Below are positions 1-7,590 of a stretch of DNA of 19,475 nt, piece after piece. Source of the stretch: an uncultured Oscillospiraceae bacterium (GTDB taxonomy: Bacteria > Bacillota > Clostridia > Oscillospirales > Oscillospiraceae). A model generated the notes under the pieces. The model had not been told where the DNA came from. It saw nothing but the letters and a program-made list of their open reading frames with translations, and did not search any database. Positions within the stretch are counted from its first letter, which is position 1; each line of letters opens with the position of its first letter. A program made the position numbers and the translations under genes. Location of the stretch: positions 1 through 19,475 of the forward strand of contig CAADUW010000256.1 of the NCBI GenBank assembly GCA_900752285.1, given 5' to 3'.

Positions 1-168
1 CCCCCCCGCCGCAGCGGGAAACCCCTCTCAGTCGCGCTCCGCGCCCCAGCTCTCCAAGGGGGCGGTCCGAGGGCGCTTCGCGCCGTTCTTGCCCCCCGCA
101 TTTATGAGGGGGGAGGGCCGCGAAGCGGCAGGGGGAGTCCCCCGCGGCATTCCTGAAAACCGGGTATC
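1..168. repeat. GC-rich palindromic intergenic repeat downstream of cbiB
   Basis: No gene is supported here. The stretch is a chain of short GC-rich inverted repeats: GGCGC-TTC-GCGCC near 73-85, GCCGC-GAA-GCGGC near 117-129, and GGGGG-AGT-CCCCC at 131-143, plus C6/G6 runs around a short AT-rich loop at about 92-113. None is followed by a T-run in the direction of cbiB transcription, so this is not a classical intrinsic terminator. It resembles the structured dispersed repeats common between genes in gut Clostridia. That family assignment is from memory and not verified. The element may continue beyond the left edge of the window. Confidence 0.55.
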
Positions 169-1128
169 TTACAGCACGATCAGCAGCCGGATCCCCGCGA
201 AGAGTACCAGCGCCAGAATGGCGGTGCCGTACAGAAGGCGGCAGGCCCGGGGAATGTCGGCGTATTCGATCTCCCGGATGGGGTCGCCGATGTAGGGCTT
301 TTTGTGGAGAACGCCGTGGTAGCTGGCGTCTCCCGCCAGCTGAAGTCCCAGCAGTCCCGCACAGACGGACTCGGTCTGGGCGGAGTTGGGGCTGGCGTGA
401 TTCCGCCGGTCCCGCCGCCAGATCCTGTAACCGTTCCGTACATCCAGCCCTTCCAGCGCTCCCGCCGCCAGCATCAGCAGAGCGGAGAGCCGGGCGGGGA
501 TATAGTTGAACACGTCGTCCAGCTTTGCCGGAACCAGTCCGATGTTCTTATAGGGCATTTCCACATAGCCCAGCATGGAGTCCATGGTGTTGACCGCCTT
601 GTAGAAAAAGCCCAGGGGCGCGCCGCCGATGGCAAGAAACAGCATGGGGGCGATGATGCCGTCGGAGGTGTTCTCCGCCACGGTCTCTACCGCCGCCCGG
701 GCTACCGCCCTGTCGCTGAGCTGAGCCGTGTCCCGCCCCACGATCATGGAGACGGCGTAGCGGTATTTGGCGGGATCTCCCTCCAGCAGCGCCCGGTAAA
801 CCTTCATGGACTCGTCCCTCAGGGACTTGGTGGCAAGGATCTGCCAGCACATGAGGCTTTCAAGGCCGATCCCGAGGAACCGGTTGACCCGGTAAGCCAG
901 CCACAGGATTCCGGCCGGAACCGCCGTGGAGACCGCCGCCGCAAAGAGCCACAGCACCGCTCCCGCCGCGTTTTCGCCCCGGGGTGTTTTGGGGAAAAGC
1001 TTCCGCACGGCCTTTTCCGTGGCGGAGATCAGCTTCCCGATGAGCACCACGGGATGGAGGGAGGAGTGGGGGTCCCCCAGAAGCAGATCGATGCAGAAGC
1101 CCAGCACCAGCGCAATGAGACGGTTCAT
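169..1128 (-). CDS. cbiB: CbiB/CobD, adenosylcobinamide-phosphate synthase
   Basis: This is the membrane enzyme that attaches the aminopropanol (phosphate) arm to adenosylcobyric acid late in cobalamin synthesis. The 319-residue product is the usual family length. It shows the N-terminal LLLGDPHSSLHPVVLIG signature of CbiB, several hydrophobic membrane segments (about 1-17, 50-78, 170-190 and the C-terminal 298-319), and the conserved central region around VETVAENTSDGIIAPM and AKLDDVFNYIPARLSAL. The open frame extends far upstream, but the true start is the ATG at 1128. This overlaps the stop of the upstream fusion gene by 4 bp (ATGA), giving translational coupling. It is the last cbi gene visible on this strand. 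Whether the operon continues to the left cannot be seen. Confidence 0.95.
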   Translation of the reverse strand: MNRLIALVLGFCIDLLLGDPHSSLHPVVLIGKLISATEKAVRKLFPKTPRGENAAGAVLWLFAAAVSTAVPAGILWLAYRVNRFLGIGLESLMCWQILATKSLRDESMKVYRALLEGDPAKYRYAVSMIVGRDTAQLSDRAVARAAVETVAENTSDGIIAPMLFLAIGGAPLGFFYKAVNTMDSMLGYVEMPYKNIGLVPAKLDDVFNYIPARLSALLMLAAGALEGLDVRNGYRIWRRDRRNHASPNSAQTESVCAGLLGLQLAGDASYHGVLHKKPYIGDPIREIEYADIPRACRLLYGTAILALVLFAGIRLLIVL

Positions 1129-3092
1129 GCTCCTGTTCCCTCCATGGTAAAGATGTAGACCGGGTTCAGCCCCGTCATCAGATTGTAGGGCCCGGCCTTT
1201 TTGTTCCGGGCTACGGTGACGGACACGACCTCCGTTCCGGCAAAGGGGAATTTCTTCATGCATTCCGCCAGCTCGCCCACGGATTCCAGCGTTACCGCCG
1301 CCGCCACGATCCGGACCCGGGGGTTCTTTTCCAGCAGGAGCCGGAGAATTTCCGCCATGTTTCCGGAGCTTCCGCCGATGAAGGCGTGGGTGGGGGCAGG
1401 CAGCTCCCGGCAGGCCTCCGGGGCCGTCCCCGGCACCACCGTCAGGTTGTCGGCGCAGAACCGCTGCCGGTTCTCTTCCAGCACCGCCAGCGCCGCCTCC
1501 TTCCGCTCGATGGCATAGACCTGCCCCCGTTCCGCGTGGAGCGCCATTTCGATGCTGACGCTGCCGGTACCCGCGCCCACGTCCCAGCAGACGGCGTTTT
1601 CCGGCAGGGCCAGCTTGGACAGGCACACGGCCCGGATCTCGCTCTTGGTCATGGGCACGGTCTCCGTCCGGATAAAGGCACCGTCGGGAAGTCCGGCGGT
1701 CACCGGCGCGGCAGTGCCGGAATACGACAGAATGGCGGCGCAGAGACTGTCAAAGGCCCGGCTCTGCAGCTCCTCCGCCGTGCCAACCGTGATACGCTCG
1801 TTTTCGTAGCTCAGGTTTTCTCCCGCCTGCACCAGCGTCTGCCCCAGTCCCGCCTCACAGAGACGGCGGCAGAGCTTGCCCATGCCGTTTTCCCCGCCCA
1901 CGAGGACAAAGAGCCGCCTGCCCCGGCGGAGTTTTCCCAGAAAAGGATTCTCCCGCCCATGGAGGGTCACGCACTCCACGTCCTCATAGGAGGTTCCGAG
2001 CCTGGCGCTCAGATACACCAGCGAGCTGATTCCCGGCACGACCTGCACCCGGCAGTCCGTCAGCAGGGGCAGCAGCTTCCGGCAGCCGCTGAAAAAGCCC
2101 ACGTCCCCGGACATGACCACGGCGTACTCCCGGTAAGCAGGGTGATTCCGGATAATATCCCGGATCTCCTCCGGGGAAATGGCAGGGAACACCGCCTGTC
2201 CCGGCAGGGCCACGGCCTCCAGCATCCGCTTTGCTCCAATCAGGCACCGTGCCCCGGTAAGGGCGGCCTCCGCCTCTCCGGTCAGGGCCTCCCGGCTGCC
2301 GGGACCGATGCCCACAACGCTGACCCGGGGGTGATCCCGGAAGCCGAACCGGTCGCAGAGCAGCCGGACGGTCTCGTCCAGATCCGTTCCCGGACGCTGC
2401 CGGGGCTGCCCGATGACCACGGTTTTCGCCCCGGCCTCCTCCGCCGCCGCCAGCTTTTCTCCAACGCCTCCGGCGGTTCCGGAGTCCTTGGTCACAAGGT
2501 ATTTCGCGCCCACCTGCCGGAGGGCGGCAAGATCCATTTCTTTGGAGAAGGGGCCCTGCATGGCAAGAATGTGGGCGGGCTTCAGTCCCGCCTCCCGGCA
2601 GAGCCGCAGAGAGTCCTCCATGGGCAGCACCCGGGCGTAGACCCGTTCCGAAAAATCGGGCAGGGCGGCAAATTTGTGCAGTTCCTTGCTGCCGGTGGTC
2701 AGGAAAACCGTGCCCTCCGTCCCGGAAAGGTAAGAGACCGCTTCCTCCACACAGGAGACCCACACGTCTCCCGTCCGGTTCCCGCCGGCACGCAGAAGCC
2801 GGTGGCAGGGGGTGCCGGTGGCGGCACAGGCGGCGGCAATGTTCTCCGTCACCACATCCGCATAGGGGTGGGTGGCGTCTACCACCAGGTCGAACCGCTC
2901 CCGACGGAACAGCGCTTCCATTTCTTCCTCCGTCAGCCGCCGGGCGGAAACGGTCAGGTTCTTCCCCCGGGGCAGCAGGGTCTGCCCGTATTCCGTGGCT
3001 ACGCAGACCGTGACCCGGGCATTGTTTTCCGCCAGAAATTCCGCCAGAAACCGCCCCTCGGTGGTTCCGGCAAATACACACAGCTTACACAT
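1125..3092 (-). CDS. cobK/cbiJ-cbiE-cbiT: Trifunctional CobK(CbiJ)-CbiE-CbiT fusion: precorrin-6 reductase plus precorrin-6Y/7 C5,15-methyltransferase (decarboxylating)
   Basis: One 655-residue protein carries three consecutive steps of corrin ring synthesis. Residues 1 to about 250 are a CobK/CbiJ-type (cobalt-)precorrin-6 reductase, with FAGTTEGR at 7-14, the DATHPYA motif at 72-78 and TKDSGTAGGVGEK at 201-213. Residues about 255-450 are CbiE, a SAM-dependent tetrapyrrole methylase, with VVGIGPGS at 259-266, MSGDVGFFSG at 327-336 and PGISS at 353-357. Residues about 470-650 are CbiT, a class I methyltransferase and decarboxylase, with the SAM loop DVGAGTGSVSIE at 504-515 and FIGGSSGNM at 571-579. 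CbiE-CbiT fusions (CobL-like) are common; adding the reductase at the N-terminus is less usual. The gene overlaps cbiH by 8 bp and cbiB by 4 bp. No frameshift is needed to read through. Confidence 0.93.
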   Translation of the reverse strand: MCKLCVFAGTTEGRFLAEFLAENNARVTVCVATEYGQTLLPRGKNLTVSARRLTEEEMEALFRRERFDLVVDATHPYADVVTENIAAACAATGTPCHRLLRAGGNRTGDVWVSCVEEAVSYLSGTEGTVFLTTGSKELHKFAALPDFSERVYARVLPMEDSLRLCREAGLKPAHILAMQGPFSKEMDLAALRQVGAKYLVTKDSGTAGGVGEKLAAAEEAGAKTVVIGQPRQRPGTDLDETVRLLCDRFGFRDHPRVSVVGIGPGSREALTGEAEAALTGARCLIGAKRMLEAVALPGQAVFPAISPEEIRDIIRNHPAYREYAVVMSGDVGFFSGCRKLLPLLTDCRVQVVPGISSLVYLSARLGTSYEDVECVTLHGRENPFLGKLRRGRRLFVLVGGENGMGKLCRRLCEAGLGQTLVQAGENLSYENERITVGTAEELQSRAFDSLCAAILSYSGTAAPVTAGLPDGAFIRTETVPMTKSEIRAVCLSKLALPENAVCWDVGAGTGSVSIEMALHAERGQVYAIERKEAALAVLEENRQRFCADNLTVVPGTAPEACRELPAPTHAFIGGSSGNMAEILRLLLEKNPRVRIVAAAVTLESVGELAECMKKFPFAGTEVVSVTVARNKKAGPYNLMTGLNPVYIFTMEGTGA

Positions 3093-3816
3093 TCCGGTAT
3101 CCTCTGGGGGTGACCATGTTTCCGGCTACCATCCTGGTCATGGCGTTCCCGATGAACACGGTGCTGAACATATCCACCTCCGCGTCCCGCAGCTCCCGCA
3201 GGGTCAGGAAGCACCGCTGCTCCCCCTCCCGGCCGATCTGCCGGGCAACGCCGCAGATCCGGTCTCCGGGCAGAGTTTTCAGCAGAATGTCGCAGGCCAT
3301 CCGCAGATTGTCCGGGCGGCCCTTGCTCCGGGGGTTGTACAGTACGATGCCCAGATCCCCTTTTGCGGCGCAGTCCAGCCGGGCGGCGATCTTCTCCCAG
3401 GGGGTCAGCCGGTCGCTGAGGCTGATGACCGCAAAGTCATGGGTCAGGGGGGCGCCCAGCAGAGCGCCGCCGCTGCACGCGGCCGTAAGACCCGGAATGA
3501 CCTCGATCTCCGGATCGGTGCTTTCCCCCCGCAGCTCGTACAGCAGAGCCGCCATGCCGTAAATGCCGCTGTCGCCGGAGCAGATCATGGCGACGTTTTT
3601 CCCCTTCCGGGCTTCCTCCAGCGCCATGGCGCACCGCTGGGTTTCCCGGGTCATGGCGGTGGTCAGGAATTCCTTCTCCGGGTACCGGTCCCGCACCAGC
3701 TCCACATAGACCGTGTAGCCCACGATCACGTCGGCGTCCCGCAGGGCCCGATCCGCCCGGATGGTCATATTTTCGTAGTTTCCGGGGCCGATGCCCACGG
3801 TTGTCAGCTTACTCAA
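3085..3816 (-). CDS. cbiH: CbiH/CobJ, (cobalt-)precorrin-3B C17-methyltransferase
   Basis: This SAM-dependent tetrapyrrole methylase methylates C17 and contracts the ring of cobalt-precorrin-3 in the anaerobic B12 pathway. The 243-residue product is the normal size. It starts with the family signature TVGIGPGN (about residues 6-13) and contains the SGDSGIYGMA loop (about 80-89), VIPGLTAACSGGALLGAPL, and LYNPRSKGRP, all typical of CobJ/CbiH. The open frame has an ATG 36 codons upstream, but that extension lies inside cbiG. The better start is TTG at 3816, preceded 6 nt upstream by a clear GGGAGG site (3823-3828). The TTG overlaps the cbiG stop codon, giving an 8-bp overlap and translational coupling. 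The 3' end overlaps the next gene by 8 bp. Confidence 0.93.
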   Translation of the reverse strand: MSKLTTVGIGPGNYENMTIRADRALRDADVIVGYTVYVELVRDRYPEKEFLTTAMTRETQRCAMALEEARKGKNVAMICSGDSGIYGMAALLYELRGESTDPEIEVIPGLTAACSGGALLGAPLTHDFAVISLSDRLTPWEKIAARLDCAAKGDLGIVLYNPRSKGRPDNLRMACDILLKTLPGDRICGVARQIGREGEQRCFLTLRELRDAEVDMFSTVFIGNAMTRMVAGNMVTPRGYRNV

Positions 3817-4828
3817 AGCGTACCTCCCAAGATTCTGCCGCCAGCGCCGCGGTGACGCCGTGACGGGCTGTTTTTTTGACGATGAGCGTATCCGCCCCCA
3901 GCAGGGCGGCCCGCTCGCATACATTGTCTACCCCGGTAACGGACTTCACAAATTCCGATGGGGTAAAGTCCCCCGGCACCTGCCGGAGGGTCTCCGCCGG
4001 ATAAAAGGCAGCGGGCAGCTTCCGGGCGGCGCAGAACGCCAGCAGGCCCGCCTCGTCCGCCTTCAGGTCGATGGAGGCGGCGCACTTGATTGCCCGGGGG
4101 TCAATGCGGTTCTCCTCCAGCATTTCGGAAACCGCCTCCGCAATGGCGGCGGCCTCCGTGCCTCTCCGGCAGCCAAGCCCCAGATGGAGCATCTTCGGAA
4201 TGAGCCGCAGGGTCTTTTCAAAGGGCTGCGCATCCCGGCAGCCGATGTAAATACCCAGAGGCCCGCTTTCGCCGGGCCTCAGTCCGGCAGGCAGGGCATC
4301 GGGCAGAGGAAATTCGGAAGCGACAGGTACGTCTCCCTCCAGCACGGCGGCGGAAACCGCCTTGGCAATGGGCAGACTGGAAAGGGCGTAGCCAAAGTCC
4401 CGGGCAAAGGTATCCACGGAAAACCGGCAGTTGATGTCGGTGGCGGTGGTGATGACGGGCACGGCCCCCAGCGCCCCGGCGAGCCGCTTCGCCAGCGCGT
4501 TGGCGCCCCCCAGATGGCCGGAGAGAACGGGAATCACAAACCGCCCCAGCTCATCGGTCACCACCACTGCCGGGTCGGTGGCCTTGCTTTTCACATGGGG
4601 CGCGATCTCCCGGACGGCTATGCCCACGCTGCCTACGAAAATCAGGGCGTCCTTTGCGGCAAAAAGCTCTCCGTAAAAAGGCTTCGCCGGTTTCCCGAGG
4701 GGCGCAAACCCTGGTTCCTCCAGCCGTTCCGGGGCAAAGCAGGCAAAGTGCTCTCCCGCCAGTGCGGCAAGAACCCGCTGTCCCGTCCGGCACCCCTGCC
4801 GGCTGAACGCAAACAAAGCCCCATCCAC
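3809..4828 (-). CDS. cbiG: CbiG, cobalt-precorrin-5A hydrolase
   Basis: CbiG opens the delta-lactone of cobalt-precorrin-5A and releases acetaldehyde, a step specific to the anaerobic pathway. The 339-residue protein shows the N-terminal and central CbiG motifs FVGSVGIAVREIAPHVKSK, DPAVVVTDELGRFVIPVLSGH and LGGANALAKRLA (about residues 64-116). The C-terminal domain has LGLGCRRGT and the later TGVDNVCERAAL. The start is GTG at 4828, 9 nt downstream of a strong AGGAGG (4838-4843). An ATG at 4836 and another at 4824 are in other frames. The gene is separated from cbiF by 143 bp holding a palindromic repeat, the only sizeable gap between cbiC and cbiB. Its stop overlaps the TTG start of cbiH. 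Confidence 0.93.
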   Translation of the reverse strand: MDGALFAFSRQGCRTGQRVLAALAGEHFACFAPERLEEPGFAPLGKPAKPFYGELFAAKDALIFVGSVGIAVREIAPHVKSKATDPAVVVTDELGRFVIPVLSGHLGGANALAKRLAGALGAVPVITTATDINCRFSVDTFARDFGYALSSLPIAKAVSAAVLEGDVPVASEFPLPDALPAGLRPGESGPLGIYIGCRDAQPFEKTLRLIPKMLHLGLGCRRGTEAAAIAEAVSEMLEENRIDPRAIKCAASIDLKADEAGLLAFCAARKLPAAFYPAETLRQVPGDFTPSEFVKSVTGVDNVCERAALLGADTLIVKKTARHGVTAALAAESWEVRFE

Positions 4829-4971
4829 AGACCCATTCCTCCTTTATAAAATGTATATCATTGCCGTTTTGCGGTGCGGCGCGAAATCCCCCCCGGCTTC
4901 TCCTTCGGCGTAGCCGTGACGGAGGAGGTTCCCGCCGCCGCACCGGCGTCAGAATCCAACCTGCCGCGGCC
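4829..4971. repeat. Palindromic intergenic repeat between cbiF and cbiG
   Basis: The gap holds a 10-bp perfect inverted repeat, CGGTGCGGCG (4872-4881) against CGCCGCACCG (4936-4945). It encloses a second, imperfect palindrome built around CTCCTTCGGCG and CGTGACGGAGGAG. The design, about 74 bp with nested arms and no T-run, fits a dispersed structured repeat rather than a terminator. A short AT-rich stretch (4844-4870) precedes the cbiG ribosome binding site. No small gene is supported. Confidence 0.6.
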
Positions 4972-5730
4972 TTACGCCTTTGTCCCTTTCCGGAACTCCG
5001 TTGTAAAGCCGGGGTCGTACAGCAGAGAGCGGAGGTAGGCGTCCCCCAGACAGTCTCCCACCACGATCAGACTGGTTTTCCGCAGACCGTTTTCCGTAAC
5101 GGTCTTGTGGAGGGTCTCCACGGTGCAGCGGAAAATCTTTTCCTCCGGCCAGGTGGCCTTGTATACGACCGCCGCGGGGGTGGTGCCGGGGTAGCCTCCC
5201 GCCAGCAGCTCCTGCTGCAATTTTTCCGTCAGCCCCGTGCTGAGGAACAGCACCATGGTGGCCCGATGCGCCGCAAGGGAGCGGATGGACTGAGCCTCCG
5301 GTACCGGAGTCCGCCCGGGGGCCCGGGTGATGATCACTGTCTGGCTCACGTCCGGCAGGGTGTACTCCGCCTTCAGTGCCGCCGCCGCGCCGCAGAAAGC
5401 GCTGACCCCGGGACACACATCGTAGGCAATCCCCAGCTTTTCCAACTCGTCAAACTGCTCCCGGACGGCGCCGTAAATACTGGAATCTCCTGTGTGGAGC
5501 CGGACGGTGGTTTTGCCTGCCGCCTCTGCTTCCCGGATCACGGCAATCACCTGTTCCAGCGTCATTTCCGCACTGTTATACACGGCGCAGTCCGGCTTGC
5601 AGTAGTCCAGCAGCGCCGGATTCACAAGACTCCCGGCGTAAATCACCACATCACATTCGCCCAGAAGCTTTGCCCCCCGGACTGTGATCAGATCCACCGC
5701 GCCGCTCCCGGCGCCCACAAAATGTACCAT
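4972..5730 (-). CDS. cbiF: CbiF/CobM, (cobalt-)precorrin-4 C11-methyltransferase
   Basis: This SAM-dependent methylase adds the C11 methyl group to cobalt-precorrin-4. The 252-residue protein matches the family length and carries its signatures in order: VGAGSGAVDLITVRG at about 5-19, VIYAGSLVNPALL at 29-41, LHTGDSSIYGA at 78-88, and CPGVSAFCGAAAAL at 106-119. The YAGSLV motif distinguishes CobM/CbiF from related methylases of the operon. The ATG at 5730 has a GGAGG site 8 nt upstream (5739-5743). It begins 25 bp after cbiD ends, so the two are very likely co-transcribed. Confidence 0.95.
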   Translation of the reverse strand: MVHFVGAGSGAVDLITVRGAKLLGECDVVIYAGSLVNPALLDYCKPDCAVYNSAEMTLEQVIAVIREAEAAGKTTVRLHTGDSSIYGAVREQFDELEKLGIAYDVCPGVSAFCGAAAALKAEYTLPDVSQTVIITRAPGRTPVPEAQSIRSLAAHRATMVLFLSTGLTEKLQQELLAGGYPGTTPAAVVYKATWPEEKIFRCTVETLHKTVTENGLRKTSLIVVGDCLGDAYLRSLLYDPGFTTEFRKGTKA

Positions 5731-5755
5731 AGCGTTTTCCTCCGTAGTTTGGTTT

Positions 5756-6895
5756 TCAGTTTTCGCTGCCCGGTTCTGTGAACCGTTTCAGCAGCTTCCC
5801 CGCGTTTTCGCTTTGCCCCAGCAGGCCGTAGACCTTGGAGAAGGTGATCATGCCGACCTCCATGGTGTCCGCCCGGAGGCGCAGATGGCCGGTAATCCGG
5901 TCACACAGACGGGCAAGGGTCTGGTTCCGGCAGCCTGCCTCGGTCAGAAGCCGTACCGCTTCGTCACAGGCGGCACAGTCCAGAATTTCCCGGATGCACG
6001 TTTTCGGCGCACCCTCCGCCCCGGCACAGGCGGCGAGGATCTCCATCCGGCAGTCGCCGTAGCGGGAGTGGGTATTCATCATGCCGCCGCCCACCTTCAC
6101 CAGCTTGCCGATGTGCCCCACCAGCAGCGCTCCCCGGAAGCCCAGCTCCCGGCAGATGTCCAGACTGTCTCCCAGAAAGTTGGAAACCTGCACTGCTTTC
6201 TGCAGGTCCAGCCCCAGGGCGTCCCGGATAAAGTCGGAACCGTAGTTCCCCGGGGTCAGGAGGGCATATTCCGCTCCCGATGCCCGCCGCTGGCGCAGCT
6301 CCACCCGGATGGTGTCCACCAGCGCCTTCTCGCTCATGGGCTCCACAATGCCGGTGGTGCCGAGAATGGAAATACCGCCCACGATGCCGAGTCTGGGGTT
6401 GAAGGTTTTCTTCGCCAGCGTTTCCCCCTCCGGCACGGAAATGAGGATGTTCACGCCCCCCGGGCAGTCCGTCAGGCGCAGCACCTCCTCCACATTCTCC
6501 CGGATCATTTTCCGGGGAACGGAGTTGATGGCGGCATTGCCCACGGGCTGGTCAAGACCGGGCTTGGTCACCCGTCCTACGCCGAAGCCTCCGTCGATGC
6601 CTACGCCGGGGGCCTCCCGCCGGGTGGCCTCCGCAAAGATAAGGGCGCCGCTGGTAATGTCCGGGTCATCGCCGCCGTCCTTCCGGATGGCACAGCGGAC
6701 CCGCCCGGGGGTCCGGGCAATTTCTTCCACAGGCAGTTCCAGCTCCATGCCCCCCGGGGTCATGAGCCGGATGGCGGTTTTCTCCCTCCCGGTCAGCAGC
6801 ATCCACGCCGCCGCCTTGGCGGCGGCAGCGGCACAGGAGCCGGTGGTGTAGCCCAGACGGAGCCGCTTTCCGTCCTTTTCAACGTACCGCTCCAT
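5756..6895 (-). CDS. cbiD: CbiD, cobalt-precorrin-5B C1-methyltransferase
   Basis: CbiD methylates C1 of cobalt-precorrin-5B in the anaerobic pathway. The 379-residue protein opens with the diagnostic LRLGYTTGSCAAAAAKAA (about residues 12-29). It also contains DDPDITSGALIFAE, KPGLDQPVGNAAINSVPR, GISILGTTGIVEPMS and LLVGHIGKLVKVGGGMMNTHS, all hallmark CbiD blocks. The frame stays open upstream, but those residues are shadow translation of cbiC. The ATG at 6895 shares one base with the cbiC stop codon (TAATG), so translation is coupled. Cobalt-precorrin-5B is the product of CbiG acting on 5A, so CbiF, CbiG and CbiD act on successive intermediates. Confidence 0.95.
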   Translation of the reverse strand: MERYVEKDGKRLRLGYTTGSCAAAAAKAAAWMLLTGREKTAIRLMTPGGMELELPVEEIARTPGRVRCAIRKDGGDDPDITSGALIFAEATRREAPGVGIDGGFGVGRVTKPGLDQPVGNAAINSVPRKMIRENVEEVLRLTDCPGGVNILISVPEGETLAKKTFNPRLGIVGGISILGTTGIVEPMSEKALVDTIRVELRQRRASGAEYALLTPGNYGSDFIRDALGLDLQKAVQVSNFLGDSLDICRELGFRGALLVGHIGKLVKVGGGMMNTHSRYGDCRMEILAACAGAEGAPKTCIREILDCAACDEAVRLLTEAGCRNQTLARLCDRITGHLRLRADTMEVGMITFSKVYGLLGQSENAGKLLKRFTEPGSEN

Positions 6896-7518
6896 TACCG
6901 GGTGATCTGGTAGAGCATGGCGTTGCAGATGGCGGCGGCCACGTTGCTGCCGCCCTTTCTGCCCCGGGCAACGATGTGGGGCACGGGAGAAGCGATGATC
7001 AGTTCCTTGCTCTCCACCACGTTCACAAAACCCACAGGCACGCCGATGATCAGCGCCGGGTTCAGCTTCCCTGCCTCCATGAGACTGTGCAGGGAGATGA
7101 GGGCGGTGGGAGCGTTGCCGATGGCAAAAATGCAGGGGGCGGAAAGCTGTGCCGCCCGCTCCATGGACACAATGGCCCGGGTGATGCCCCGCTCCTTTGC
7201 TTCCGCCGCCACGTCCGGGTCGGACATGAAGCAGTGTACCTCGCCGCCCAGCCGGGCGAGAATGGTTTTGTTGATGCCTGCCTTTGCCATCTGGGTGTCG
7301 GTAACAATGTGGCACCCGGCCCGCAGGGCCGCAATGCCCTTCTGCACGGCATGGGGCGAGAACACCAGATTGTCCGCGTAATCAAAGTCCGCGGTGGTGT
7401 GAATGACCCGCTTGATCACAAGCTCGTTTTCCGGATCCAGCTTCCGGTCTCCCAGAATCTCCGTGATGATCGCAAAGCTGCGCTTCTCGATGTCCATGGG
7501 GGCAATGTTTTCAAACAT
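6895..7518 (-). CDS. cbiC: CbiC/CobH, cobalt-precorrin-8 methylmutase
   Basis: CbiC moves the C11 methyl group to C12, giving cobyrinic acid, the substrate of CbiA. The 207-residue protein is full length. Its catalytic-site motif VIHTTADFDYADN places the expected histidine at residue 40, and the later blocks TDTQMAKAGINK, FAIGNAPTAL, IIGVPVGFVNVVESKE and RGRKGGSNVAAAICNA are typical of the family. The ATG at 7518 is preceded 8 nt upstream by AAAGGAG (7527-7533). It starts 72 bp after cbiA ends, and that gap contains no other feature. Confidence 0.95.
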   Translation of the reverse strand: MFENIAPMDIEKRSFAIITEILGDRKLDPENELVIKRVIHTTADFDYADNLVFSPHAVQKGIAALRAGCHIVTDTQMAKAGINKTILARLGGEVHCFMSDPDVAAEAKERGITRAIVSMERAAQLSAPCIFAIGNAPTALISLHSLMEAGKLNPALIIGVPVGFVNVVESKELIIASPVPHIVARGRKGGSNVAAAICNAMLYQITR

Positions 7519-7590
7519 AATAACGTCTCCTTTCCGTAAGGACGCATGAAAATGACGGCTTTCCCCTGCCGGCTCGCGCGGAATTCCCGC

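Noticed and set aside
1386..3113. 575-codon plus-strand frame opposite the CobK-CbiE-CbiT gene
   Set aside because: Antisense shadow with no domain, while the minus strand encodes three recognised enzymes.
6896..7315. N-terminal extension of cbiD of 140 codons
   Set aside because: It is out-of-frame translation of cbiC; CbiD homologues start just before GYTTGSCA, matching the ATG at 6895.
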